A stretch of 64,000 nucleotides of DNA from the NCBI GenBank assembly GCA_029379385.1, contig CM055607.1:29571235-29635234 (forward strand), in the 5' to 3' direction. The position numbers were made by a program, and so were the translations under genes. Of the stretch, positions 13,435-26,583 are shown one piece after another. This DNA is from Quillaja saponaria (lineage: Eukaryota > Streptophyta > Magnoliopsida > Fabales > Quillajaceae). Numbering within the stretch: position 1 is the stretch's first letter; the number at the start of each line of letters is the position of its first letter. A model generated the notes under the pieces. That model was given only the letters and a program-made list of their open reading frames with translations. It had not been told where the DNA came from and ran no database searches.

Positions 13435-16400
13435 ATGGCAAATTCCTTCAATCCCAAAACCCTAATTTTTTCATCACCAAGACCTCCAATTCACATTCCT
13501 TCCGATCCCAACGTCTCAACGACTCCTTTCCTTATCAAAAGCTCATCTTCTTCCGCTCATAGTCTTGCACTCATCGATGCTGATTCTGGAGAAACCTTCA
13601 CCTTTCACCAGCTTCAAACCCAAGTTGCCAAGTTTGCCCACGCCTTACTCCATCTCAATGTCAAGAAAGGTGATGTCGTTTTGATACTCGCCCCTAATTC
13701 AATTCACTTTCCTGTATGCTTCCTTGCTATTGTTACTATTGGCGCCATTGTCACAACCTGTAATCCTCTGTATACTTTGGATGAAATTTCAAAGCAGGTC
13801 AAAGATTCTAATCCCCTGCTTGTTATAACTGTACCAGAACTCTTCAGTGATAAAATTGAACCTTTGAATTTACCATCGATAATATTGGGTCCTTCAAATT
13901 CTACCAGTTTATCACCAAATTCGAGTTCAAGGGTATGGAATTATTCTGATTTGATTAGAAATTCTGGTGGGAGCTCTGATTTGCCGCCGAGCAATGTTTC
14001 TCAGGCTGATGTAGCAGCGCTGTTGTACTCTTCAGGCACGACTGGGGTGAGCAAGGGAGTGATCCTGACCCATCGGAATTTCATTTCAGCATCGTTGATG
14101 GTGACAGCTGATCAGGATCTTTACGGCCAAGATAAGAATGTGTTTCTCTGTTTCTTGCCAATGTTCCATGTGTTTGGTCTTTGTGTCATCATGTATGCGC
14201 AGCTACGGAGGGGGAACACTGTAGTGTCAATGAGGAAGTTTGAGTTAGTGAAAGCTTTGGAGGCAGTGGAGAAGTTCAGAGTGACCCATTTGTATGTTGT
14301 TCCGCCGGTTATGATTGCCATAGCAAAGCAGAGTGAGGTGCTAAAGAATTATGACTTGTCATCGTTGAAGCAGTTGACCTCTGGTGCTGCACCTTTGGGG
14401 AGAGATGTAATGGAGGATTGTGCTAAGATTCTTCCTCAAGTTAAGATTCTTCAGGTAATTGGTTTTCTCTGTAAATTGTTTAAAAGTTGATGGACTGCAA
14501 GCCTTAGTTTTTGTGGTGAAATTACAAATTACTTGTACCTAATCTAATAATTGGGATAACTTGCCATCTGAGCCATGGCTCAGGGTGGCAGGCGTACATG
14601 GACACTTTCTCAGCGGTCCTGGTTCGACTGCCCATCGCCCACTTTGTACATACCTCCAAAAGTATAATTAGAAAAATGAAAAAAATAATAAATTTTGTTA
14701 ACTTGCTGCAGAACTTTGGATGAGTGGATAACTGCATGTACTTCATCACTTAAATGATTTAGACTACTGTTATGTACCTAAATAAAATGAACATAAATGA
14801 TCTTAAGTAACTCATTTTTGAATTTAAGGAGGTTAGTATGTTGATATAATGTACTTGAAAACCAAAGCAACTGTTAAATATTGCCATCATCCAACATGGA
14901 CGTACTTTTACAAGATTCTTTGCTGTTGCTTCAAACTGAACCCCCTGTGAAGAACATCCTTTTAAGTGCTGCTTTGCTGCTGGATTTTGAAGATTCCTGG
15001 TTTCATTCGGCTGCTTAACAGCTGATGTAGGAAAGTGGATTTTGGGAACAAAAACTCTAAAAATGAGGCAAATGGATATGTTTGTCAGCAAAATTCTTTG
15101 TCAAAATCCCAACTTCAAAAGTTGGGGTAAAGGCCCCACCAGATGGGGGGCAGCAGTGCAGTTTGCTTCAGAATATCTGGGAGGCTTAATTAGATTACCA
15201 TGTATAAATGTATAATTTACCAAAAGATAATGCTTAAGCCACATTAATATCCAAGTAAATTTTTTATAAATCAGGTCTAAATTGTTCACTACAGGCTTTT
15301 GTTTTCCTGTATTTTCTGTTTCTTCAGAACATGGTCGATGAAGCAATTGTGCTATCTTATCATTTTACTTTTAGAATTGGTGCCACTGTTGCATTAGAAC
15401 CTAATATGCCTTTGTCATGTTTTCCAGGGATATGGCATGACAGAAACTTGTGGCATTGTGGCACTGGAGAATCCAAGGGAAGAATCTTGCCTTTCTGGTT
15501 CGACTGGAACACTAGTTTCGGGGGTAGAAGCCCAAATAATTAGTGTGGATACATCAAAGCCTGTTCCACCAAAACAAATAGGAGAAATATGCCTTCGGGG
15601 ACCTAATATGATGCAAGGTAGAGTTTTAGTTAAATTTCTCTTATTTAGTTCTGTAGAAAAAGAAACAGGAGCTCCTGCAGGGTGAGGAGATAACTTCTGT
15701 TGGTTTATTCTAGTTTTGTGAGGATAAGATAACTTCTCTACTTATTCTAATGTTAAATCATTAAACTGGTTTGTATTTCTTTCTATGAGCACGAAAACTA
15801 TTAGGCTCTTCTGAATTTGAATACTTAGTATCTTTGAATTACACATTGTATCTTTCAGGTTATTTTAACAATCCAGAAGCCACAAAGCTAACAATAGATA
15901 ATCAAGGTTGGGTACACACAGGAGATCTAGGATATTTTAATGAAGAAGGACAGCTATTTGTGGTGGATCGAATTAAAGAGCTCATCAAGTGTTATGCATT
16001 TCAGGTAACCACTGACTTGATTATTGTGAGCGATTACTGTGTCTCACGCTTTTTTTTTATTTGCTTTAATTTTTTCTGTATCTTCTGGAGTGTTGGATTC
16101 TAGGTACGTGCATATGATAAGTCTGCTTGTCTTAAGTTTTAGGTACAATTCCGATTAGTATGTAGTATTCATATTAGCAATGGAGGATGAGCCGATGTTG
16201 CTTCTTTGATTGATTTATAGTTTGGTTTCATTTATCTTTGTTCTCAAATAAACTGAGTTGAACTTAATTATTTGGTGTTTCTCATGTCAACAAAAGCTTT
16301 GAAGTTCAAAAATGTACCTACCATAATCTGTTGATATATGTGAAAGATAAACACTCACAATCTGAGCTGGTATATATATATATATATATATGGTTCTTTG

Positions 16401-17617
16401 TTAGGTGGCACCGGCAGAAATTGAAGGGTTACTTCTTTCTCACCCCAAAATTTTAGATGCTGTTGTGATCCCGTAAGTATTCTTTATTCATGCAAAGTTT
16501 CTCTCATATTTCTCCATTACTTTCGGAGTAGTTACATAGGTATATCTATCATATTCTTTGAAAGATTGTATAACAACTGAATGTCAAATTCCAATTATAG
16601 ATTTCCTGATGCTAAAGCTGGTGAGGTCCCAATTGCGTACGTAGTTCGCTCACCCAACAGCTTGTTATCAGAAGAAGACATTCAGGAGTTTATAGCAAAG
16701 CAGGTAAAATGTTGCAGAGGATCACCTCTAAGAACAAAAAGAAAAAATATAAAAAGGAAAAAAGAAGGCACTTTCTTGTGTTTAATTTGGGCCAACAATA
16801 ATACTCCATGATAGTGACGGTCCTTAAACTTTTGGGCATAAATATAATCATTCTAGTGAAGACGTATGAAAACTTCTGACAAAAATAAGCATAACTGTAT
16901 TAAGAAAGAACAGTGGCTTATCTTCTTTTTTTTGCCTAAGATAGAGGGGGGACAGCCTTTTGGGGATGGGGGGAAGTTGGAGGGAATAAACTCTCCAGCA
17001 AAGGTTTGAATCTTGGACTCGGCATTGTGAGTCCTAACCAACCAAGCCATTTGAGCTTCATTGGCGCCTATGGCTTATTAAGTTAATGGCTAAAATGTTG
17101 ACACTTCTGTTTGTTGAGTATCCTGGAAATGCAGTGAAACTCATACCAACTGCAAAAAATGGGGGTGAATAATCCATGTTAACATTTGGATTTTGGCTCT
17201 GCACTTTTGTCTTTCTCCACTTTTCAAGTTAATGGGCCAGAAGTTATCTTGGACTGGAAATTCTGACTTTCTTACAACACTTTCAAGTAATTTTTCTGGA
17301 GAATGCAAAGTTTAATTTCTCCAAGTATCACCCCTTTTGTTTTAATTTTGAACTATTTTGTTACTCTCTCAAGAATCAGTGCTAGGATTCTGGCCACCAC
17401 AACTACATGTTTGGTCATGTAATTGTAATAAATGGTGAAGTTTGGACATTTCATTTGCTTGGATCTTGATCACCTTCTTCCCTTTCCACAGGTTGCACCA
17501 TACAAAAGATTACGACGAGTAACATTTATAAGCAGTGTCCCAAAAGCAGCTACAGGAAAGATTCTAAGAAGACAGCTGATAGATTCGAATTCTAGACATA
17601 AGACATCAAGGTTGTGA
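13435..17617 (+). CDS. 4CLL7: 4-coumarate:CoA ligase-like acyl-CoA synthetase, peroxisomal type
   Basis: Six exons: 13435-14454, 15428-15617, 15859-16004, 16405-16472, 16601-16703 and 17492-17617. All are GT-AG and join in frame to 550 aa. It is an ANL-superfamily enzyme that activates a carboxylic acid with ATP and then transfers it to CoA. Visible motifs: AMP-binding loop [10 protein letters not shown] at residues 199-208, GYGMTETCG at the start of exon 2, the WVHTGDLGY block in exon 3, and the C-terminal catalytic Lys in [11 protein letters not shown] (Lys532). The last three residues are SRL, a PTS1 peroxisomal signal. Overall wording and the PTS1 fit Arabidopsis 4CLL7 (At4g05160) better than true 4CLs; the substrate is likely a fatty or jasmonate-precursor acid rather than coumarate (inference). 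Odd point: the hinge motif usually written KYKGFQ reads KCYAFQ (residues 447-452). Intron 1 is 973 bp and carries a SINE-like insert. Confidence 0.92.
14561..14660 (+). mobile_element. candidate tRNA-derived SINE fragment in intron 1
   Basis: A box A-like motif TGGCTCAGGGTGG (14576-14588) is followed about 32 bp later by a box B-like GGTTCGACTG (14621-14630). This is the internal RNA polymerase III promoter layout of tRNA-derived SINEs. The segment is more GC-rich than the surrounding intron. No target-site duplication was identified, so boundaries are approximate. Confidence 0.4.
15108..15126. repeat. perfect short inverted repeat in intron 1 of the 4CL-like gene
   Basis: CCCAACTT and AAGTTGGG flank a 3-base loop CAA, so a small hairpin could form. 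It sits about 300 bp upstream of the exon 2 acceptor. No function can be assigned. Confidence 0.7.
16960..17062 (-). mobile_element. candidate tRNA-derived SINE fragment in intron 5
   Basis: On the minus strand a box A-like TGGCTTGGTTGGTTAGG (17049-17033) precedes a box B-like AGATTCAAACC (17013-17003). Spacing is again typical of a Pol III internal promoter. The match to consensus is weaker than for the intron 1 copy, and the two are not obviously the same family. Confidence 0.33.
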
Positions 17618-17699
17618 GCACCATTGCTGTTGTTGACAGTTAAAAACAAAATAACTTTCATATTCCCTGTTTACCTTGCCCATCTGTTGCTTTCTGGTC

Positions 17700-17705
17700 A
17701 ATAAA
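17700..17705 (+). terminator. candidate polyadenylation signal of the 4CL-like gene
   Basis: AATAAA lies 83 bp after the stop codon, a usual distance for a plant near-upstream element. The motif is common in AT-rich DNA, so support is modest. Confidence 0.4.
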
Positions 17706-20700
17706 GGAATTTTAGTTTAGGTAAAATAAGGGAATTATTATTTGTACTGCAAAACTGAAGAATCATGTATTGTATTATTCTGCTGAAATTAAATAGGATA
17801 GTCTTACTAGATATCCAAATGTTGGCCTTGAAATGGGATTAAGTTGCACCTCTGTTAATTAGTTGATATACTTGGTAAAGCTAATGATCAAGGTGTGCTC
17901 CAATTGACTATTTATTATGGCTCTTACTGTTTTATTTGGGAAGGGATGAAGGACAATAGATAGAAGAAAACATAAAACTTGATCTAAATAAGCATATGCA
18001 GATGCAGATGCAGATGCACACACCTTTAACTTGGGGACTCTAATTTGGAAGATCTTGTTTCAAACTCTATTGGGAATGGAAGAATGATGCTTATAGGAGG
18101 GTAGTATTAATTTATAACTGCAATGTAAGCATACTAATTATAGCTAGTTGTTGTTCTTAAAATTTTTTGACCATTTGAGCATTCATCTCTAGCTGAATGC
18201 TTGAATATTATTAAATTTTGGTTCTGACAAAAAGAATAGTTGTGGCAATTAGCAATAGTATAGTAACTAGTATTTTTTACCCAAAGAAAAGACATCAAAC
18301 AACTTTAGCAAATGGTATAAATAAAAGAGTTTCTAGTATTGTGAGAGGAATAATTCTCAGAAACATAAAAGGCTGCTAAGTGTCGGAGAACAAAATCTTG
18401 GGGTGAAGACTGAAGAGTGATGAAGAAGGCACAAGGCAGTCCTTTATAATACTGACTTGAGTAGTCATCCGCACGCAATCATACTCTGACATTCAGACAA
18501 CCTCGGTTTGTTTTCAGTTGTTTGATTGTTTCACCCACCATTAAGCATTCTGAAATCTACTTGTCCAATTGTCTAAATAAGAACATGAAAGAAAGAAAAA
18601 TGTCTAAATAATTTAATAAATAGAAAGAGAAATTTGTGTAATCTCACCAAAATACTAATAATGTCTAAATAATTTATAAATTTGATAAATATATATTTAT
18701 TTTATTTTTTGATTCACTTGCCAATTTTGCAAAATAACTTTGCATTCTTCTACTTTTTTTGGGCCAATAAATCATAACATTAAGCAGAGCTATTATAATT
18801 AGGTATAAAGTTGAAATCCAATGAATAGATATAGGGTCCCAAGTGGTCTGAAATTTGCATAACACTTTTCCCTACCCATGTTAAGATTTTGACATTACAT
18901 CTATATGCTACACTTACATATGTAATTTCAATACTTCAATGATTCAATTTTTAGCACATGCACCTTTCTCTTGTTTTCCTTCTTTTTTTTTTCTTTTCTC
19001 TTTCACTTAGTTTTGTTTAGTATAACTTTTATTCATCCCATCACCCAATCTTTTTCAGCTTTTCAAGTATTGGAACAGCAATTTTGTCAAATGGACAGTG
19101 TAACTAACTTGTTTTGGGTCCCTCAATTCTACTCCACTTTGACTTGTCTCTCTTGCACACAAATGTACATGGATGTACTAACTGTTATATATAGTAATTA
19201 CTTCTTTAATTATGATTTAAGTTCTTAGTAAACTTGAGAGAAATATATAGGTACCTCTTAAAGGCAATTTATCTCTCAAAGCATTGGATTCTCAAGACTA
19301 AAATGAGACTTTTTCTTTTTAGGGTTAGGGAATGTTAGCTAGTGTTCAATAAGAAAAGTAACACATTTAATTGTGTCATTGTATGTCATCTTGATCGATA
19401 CAAAATTAAATAGAAAAAGTTCTAAAAATTTGAAGTTAAGGTACTTCTGGTGCACTTGTCAGAACTCACTTTTTTTTTTTTTTCTTCTGGGGATATATGT
19501 TAATCATTTAGTTATATATATATATATATTGTTAACATGAAAGATTCAGGTTTAAATCACTCACTCAATTTTTTTATGAACTTTTTCAATCAATTGTTAC
19601 CTACACATAGATATTCTAATCTGTTAAGTCAGTTCTCCTAATTAAATGAATTATTTATTTGTTTTTATATTATTACTTATTAGAGTCTCTTAGTATATTT
19701 GTTAAGATATTATAAATAAAATTATTAAAATTTAAAATATTTAAGTAATATATTCGGGTTGCTTTCAATAAGAAGGGCATGGTCTTTTTCCACCACTGTA
19801 ATTGGCCAAATAAATTTGTTTTTCTCTTTGCATGATATGTATTTTCACCAAATTATAAGTGGTAAGGAGCACGCATGCATGTCTACCATATGCCAAGGGC
19901 CATAACATGTTTCTTGATTGTCGGAATCACTATGTTGATTTTAGGAGAGATTTATTATCTTGTACTTAGCTTGATTCTAGGCTAGACTAGTTATGTAATC
20001 AACTATCAAGTAGACTATATATACAAGCTTTTTTTTATAATGTCATATATCAATTTAGACACATAATACAGAACCATCATATGATTCAAGTTTGATTAAA
20101 CTCAATAATTTAGTAGCGAGTATTGCATGATACATCAACCTACTATTGAGTTTTAGTTATCCATGGCAAAGGTAAAATCTATAAATAACACTATTTTAAG
20201 GTTACATTGCAGTTCTTAATTCCACGCAAACTATATTTTACATATTAATTATACAATAAGTCATGTTATAATTGCATGAAAACAATTTTATTTAACGAAA
20301 AAAAAAAAAAAAAAAAAACCTGACAAAATCATTTATGAGTTACTAAGTAATTAATGCCCATAATTTTATTACTAAGAATTTATCTATAGTAAATCAATTA
20401 ATGTTGATGTTATAAAAAGGTATTAGTGTTTGTAGAAAATAAAAATGAAAGTAGTTATATATGGAAATATGACAATGAAGGTCACCATGGCAAAAGGGCT
20501 AAAATACAAAGTATCTGCCTACTAGCAAGAAAATATCCAAGTATGTTTCTTGTGGGAGGGGACCTAAAACATTTATTCACCAAATAAAGAAAAAGCATCT
20601 ACTAATAGCTAATTAAGGAAAAAATCATTTAATTATTTATATGTTAAAAAAAATATGACAAAGAGAAAGAGAAAAAAAAACAAAGAAAGGATTATGGAAA

Positions 20701-22422
20701 ATAAATAGAGAAAAAGTAATAAAAAGGACAAAAAGGAAATGGGCCCTAAAGCATGGAAGGAAAAAATGCAAAAGCAGACGCATACACATGCAGATTATCA
20801 CTAACATGCACACATGGATACCAAAAACCAACTCCCACTATGTAACAAATAATTTTTCATCATTAAAACACACCATACACACCCTTTTTGTCATTTCGGC
20901 CACTAAAGGTCAAGTTTCATCAACCCAAAGGCAAATTATGCTTCAAGCCTTCAATGGAATTGCCCTACCTTTGCTCGTCTTCAAATTATTATGTCCCCAA
21001 GGGATTCACCCTCACCAAACCAACATTATGTTAGTTTGTCTTATAAAACTTAGGTAAAAGAAATATAAGGAAGGAGGATCGAAACATTGTAATGTCAAGG
21101 GATAAAACATACTATAAACTATAGTATTACCTTTAATTTTTTTTTTCTTTTTTCTACAGATCTACTTTACAATGTGTCATAATAATTGTCAACTAATTGT
21201 TAGTTCAACTGACAAAGATACTGGCTAAATCTATTATAATTTCAATTGTTCAATGATCAAATCTCAATGATAACTATGCATGAAAGTTTTACTCTGCATA
21301 CCTCTTACTCATACAATCCCTACATGTTGTTCTCCTAATTTATCCTGCCTTAAGGAAAGAAAAAAGTGTCATAAGGATGCAAGGAGACGGATATCATGCA
21401 AAGCTTAGGTAAAATTTACTTTTCCCCATGTGTAGTATAAAATATTCAATTCTGTTAGTTTTGGCTAGGTAGAAAACAACATATTTTATTAGTTTCTGTT
21501 CACATTTAACTGAGGGTAGGACAGTGATAATGTTGGGGAAAACAGGGTAGCAAAGTGACCAAATTCAAATTACAAGATAGCAAAATAATCTTAGGCCTAA
21601 ACATGAAGGAGTAAGTGATATTTTCCTTACAGTTTATAAATATCATCATCCTCATTGCTCTTAATATTTTTCTTGCAGTTTACATTGGAAAGTAAGAAAT
21701 ATTATAAGTGTATTATATTTAAGAAATATTATAAGTGTATTATATTTATACAATCATTGCAACAAATAATCGATGGCTGAGTAACTTGTTAATTGGTAGT
21801 TTTGGATAATGTGTGGTTTAGGTCATTTTCCCTAATTATTTAGGCCAATTATCATGCCTGGGCCTAAGAACCTAATAGGTCAAAACAATTTGACAATGCA
21901 ATACCCTAGTTTGCATGCACTTAGGTAAAATATTAATTTTATTGTAAATAGTTCACTTTAAGTTTACTTAGTTGATATGATAGTGTGCATTTTATTGTAA
22001 ATCGTTAATTTTATCAATTTATATGTTTATACACATTTACACTTTAAACATTTAATTGTTTTGTTGAATTGTTTTCTTTAAATTGTCAAAATATTTACCA
22101 ATTTATTAATTATACACTTCCACTAAAATCATCAATAAATTTAACAATTTGTATGCAATAAAGTAATCAAAGTTTGATCTTTTAATTACTTAAACAACTT
22201 ATTTATCACTCCATTCCAATATTCCCTAACAATATAGTTTCACCATTGTATTAAAAAGAAAGTAAGGAATGAGAAAATATAAAATGTTTATCAATGAATT
22301 TTAATTCAGTAGTACTCAATGTTTTGAAAAATAATTAATAAAAATTTAGATTTAATGTCATTCAAACACGAATCTTTCTCTCTCGTGAAAAAAAAATGAA
22401 TATTTACTAATATAATATTACT

Positions 22423-22489
<67 letters not shown>

Positions 22490-25400
22490 TTATATACTAT
22501 TATAAAAATTAAAGATTTTTATGATCCCTTTTAATTATCATATTTAATATAAAATTTCATAAATTATTCTTCTCATATTTTACATTGGAGGTTGTGTGGG
22601 GAGATGCCTCAAGAAAGAGCCTCCCGTACAGTGCCTAATTGGAAAAAGAAAAAAGAAAAAAAAAAAGGGGGACAAAATAAAGTAAAATACGTACCAAGAT
22701 CCCTTGATCACATTATATAAGATATCGATATTGAAGCTTCCATGCTCTTCCATCTTTCCAGCTAGACATTCAATAATGCAAAACAACACTTTCAAAACTC
22801 CATTATTTACCAAAAAGAAGATTCACATTATAATTACCAACTCATTCCAATCAATTTGTCACGATTTGTGATTTGATTCGTGGAAAGTATGATAGCCTAG
22901 CAAACTCCTTTAGTGAGTATAGCAAACAAATTAATTTTTTATTGGGTGTTTTAATAATATTTATAAAAAAAAAAAAAATTACAGAATTACATAACGTAAT
23001 GTGACTCTGTCTTTTTTTTTTTTTTTTGTAATTATAAACTCTCATCTTCAATGAATATGAGATTTGATATCAAGTTTTTAAGATAATTCTAAGAGAATTT
23101 ATAAATTGAATTGATACTTTCAAATTTAAAATATTAAAAAAATTACAATTTATTAAATACATAACACTAAAATTGTATGCAATCTACTACCATTACAATA
23201 TTAACAAATATATATAATTATATCAAATTAATCAATTTTAAAGGAACACATTAAATAAATTATAATAAAATAAAATAAAAAAACAACCAGCGTGATTAAA
23301 AATTAACATTTGTGGTACATTAATTCTTTTTGTATTCTATATAGTTGGTGGAAATTGCCCAATCCCTTCAGCTGGTTATGCTTTTGATTTAAAGTAGATT
23401 ATGGATACTATATCATATTGAAGGAAATTTAATTTTTGAATACTTCAAATGCTTTTAGCGGGAATCATACTGGCTACTATTATTAACAAGAATCAAAGAA
23501 AATATCTTCTTCTTTTTTTATAACAGGTATCCTTAAAGGTAGCAAACCCAGTACACCAATTGAAATTTTTTATTTTGTTTAATGGTCAGAAAGAAGAAAA
23601 TTCTATTCCCTCATCTTAAGTGGTGTCCACTACATTTTTTTCATTACATCAAGCTGGATTTGGGAAATTAAAAATGCCCAAATACTTGGTTTAAATGGTA
23701 AGTGAATGCATGTTACAACTAATTTTTTATATTGTGCAATATTGTACTTGTATTTGCAGATCTGTCCCTTCTAATTATTTTAACAACATAGGCATGCCCA
23801 TCACTAGCTAGTAAGTGTAATTTGTATATGTTTGTGAAAAAAAAAAAAACTTCTTTTTGAGAAATTAGCTTAAATAAATTAAAGCAAAATTCAGTTATGT
23901 TTTTGATAGTCATACAAACACATTCCTTACTCTTTTTTTTTTTTTTTTTGAAGCTATATGTTGTTAGGGAATGGAGTGGGTTACAGATTAGTCCTTAAAC
24001 ATCAAATTGTGTGACAATATTGTTAGGAATGGGATGGAGTGGACGGATAAGTTGTTAGATTTTTTAACGAGTGTCTTTAGAATACTTGTTAAGATGATAA
24101 ATGTACAAATTTTGTATTATTTATTACAATAGTTAATCATGATTTCAGTGCTATGTAATACATAATTTACTACTTTTGAAAATTTCAAATCCTAAAGACT
24201 ATATTACACTTTATCAAGTGTCCTAAGGAAACTTGTTAAAAAAACTCTATTGTTAAAATACTTGAAGAACAAATGTTGAATACTTTACATACAAATCATT
24301 ATTAAATGATTGACGATTGTAGTGAAATGTGTATAATTAATTAATAAATTGGCAAACATTTGTGATTTGAAATATACGGAAAATTAATTAACAATTTAAA
24401 ATAGAATTATGTGCAAATGCGAAAATCGGTAAAACTATTAAAGTGAAATATATACTATAAAACCAACTAATTAAGTAGCCTAAAAATGAATATGTATGCT
24501 AAGTAAGATGATGTTTTAAACTTGAGTATTGCATTGTCAAATTGTTTTGCCTTACCTGGTATTAGTAATAAATATTCTCCAAAGTGTTCTGTTTTTCTTT
24601 TTTGTTATAGAAAGGAATTTATTTTATTTAGCATCAACAATTTTTCTCAATATGGGTTCTACTCATGAGGAAGTTAAACCCATTGAAGTGTTTAAAACCT
24701 AATTTTTTAAAATTGCAGATTTTAGTTTTAAAATTCATTAAAATCAAATAATGATGAGATTTATCCAAAAAAAAAAAAAAGTATAAAAAGGATTACTCAT
24801 GCTTTACATTTAAAACTCAACGAAATTAATAAAAAAATAATTGAATTGTTTTGCTTATGATAACAAATGATCAAGCTGCAGGGCCATTTTCCTAACTTGA
24901 CTTAATTTTGACCTACTAGGCTACTATTTGTGCACTCCCTCCCCTCTTTTTTTTTTTTTGGCTATGTGTATATCTAGGCTTAACCATTAGGTTAACTAGT
25001 CTATATGTTTGTTGGTAGAAATCTGCCTATAAAAAAAAAAAAAAATGTTAAAAACCCAAATCTTGATCAGAAGATTTGCCACTTTCAACTGTTAAGGATT
25101 TCAATGTTGTTTGTCATTAATTGGTTGTTACATTCATCATAAGAAAGATTATGAATGAATTATTAAAGCCAGGAGTTGCCTCTCATTATATATGAACAAA
25201 AATGTTTATATAAATGAGTATGCTATTACCAAAACAAGATTTTAAAAATCATGGTTGATAGTTGGGAGAGTTAAAACAATTTTATAGAACAAAAGTATTT
25301 ATTAAAACAAAAATAAAATTAGGAATCGATACATCTCCAACAATTACTTCAGAATTCAAAATTTGATGAATAACAAATTAATAATATATATATATTTTTT

Positions 25401-26109
25401 TTCATATGAACTAAGTAACAGGTATGCTATATATGTCAACTCTTAATGAAAATTTGGAATGCTTTTGTGTTTGAATTCATTGGCAGACATAGCCATTTTA
25501 CAAGAATGACAGTAGAGCATAAAAAAAGAACACCACAAATGAGGTTTGTGATTGGTTCTTGCTACAATGTAAAAATTGGTTGGGTACTCAATGGTTGTTA
25601 AACTGAGGGAGAGGCTACTTTTCCACTTGGTGGTACTTTGAGTCCTAAATCCAGTATGAACTCTATAGCAAATACAAAGAAAATAAGGCATTGCAATAAT
25701 TACTTAGAAAGGAAGCTAATAAAAATATAAGATTTTGGTTTTATCAATGGATTGAATTCAACTTATCAATGTACGAATTATGAATCAATTCGATCAAAAT
25801 TAATACAATCTGCAAATCGTTTAGACATATATAAAAATCTGATTTAATTGGATCAAATATACACTTACCGATAAATCAAATTTTGAACCCGCTCTAAGTG
25901 TTTATTAATTCATTTGACTTTGTTATAAGGAAAAGGGGGTTGGATGACACCCCTGTAAATGTTTCAAGTGTCCAAAACATTATCTTCAACCTCAAATTAA
26001 AGACAAAACAAAGACACAAAGATTATTTATTTATTTTTTATTTTTTTACAGTTAAAAGAATTTCCTTGATTTTCTTCCCCTTTCAATGATCCTAACATAA
26101 CTCAAATTA
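17706..26109. other. gene desert
   Basis: About 8.4 kb of AT-rich DNA with no coding frame that carries a domain or plausible splicing. It has many A- or T-homopolymers (about 20300-20319, 22969-22980, 23013-23028, 23932-23950), which may mark old retroposon tails. A 27-bp direct duplication lies at about 21693-21747. No tRNA or snRNA gene was recognised. Confidence 0.55.
22426..22481. repeat. (AT)28 microsatellite
   Basis: An uninterrupted 56-bp AT dinucleotide run, the longest simple repeat in the window. Further TTTATATA units follow. Its length makes it likely to be polymorphic. Confidence 0.95.
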
Positions 26110-26583
26110 ACTTAACTAAGCCTTCAATCCCAAACTAGTTGGGGTCGGCTATATGAATCATTTTCTTCCATTGAAATCGATTTAAGGCATCATTTTTGGT
26201 AATGCCTAAAGTAGTTATATCCTTTTCAATAACTACCCTCATATAAGTTTCGGTTTCCTTCTACTATGTCTAACGCCTTCTACCTACACCAAGTTACCTT
26301 TCCTAACAACGGTGCCCATGGACCAACATTGGATATGTCCAAACCAACGTAAGCGATTCTCCCTCATTTTCTCTTCGATAGGTGCTACATATACCTTCCT
26401 ACGAATCTCTTTATTTTGTATTCTATCATTTCTTGTATGATTAGTCATCCACCTTAACATTCTCTTTTCGGCTACTCCCATTTTATGTAAGTGTTGTTTC
26501 TTAACTTCCCAATATTTAGAACCATACAACATAGCCGGTCTCATTATCATCCTATAGAATTTTCTTTTCAACCTATTTGGATT
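26110..26583 (-). mobile_element. 5'-truncated RTE-type LINE (end of ORF and 3' UTR)
   Basis: The minus-strand frame 26571-26284 encodes the C-terminal tail typical of plant RTE-clade LINE reverse transcriptases. Recognisable pieces are [29 protein letters not shown] and [11 protein letters not shown]. After its stop comes the conserved 3' end (on the plus strand CAAACTAGTTGGGGTCGGCT) common beside such elements. The catalytic part of the reverse transcriptase is absent, so this is a dead 5'-truncated copy. Target-site duplications were not found. Confidence 0.8.

Noticed and set aside
14571..14640. A functional tRNA gene in intron 1
   Set aside because: Box A and box B are present, but no acceptor stem or cloverleaf pairing can be drawn; a SINE remnant fits better.
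14522..15346. Several minus-strand frames inside the 4CL-like gene
   Set aside because: They lie in intron 1 and have no recognisable domain; part overlaps the SINE-like insert.
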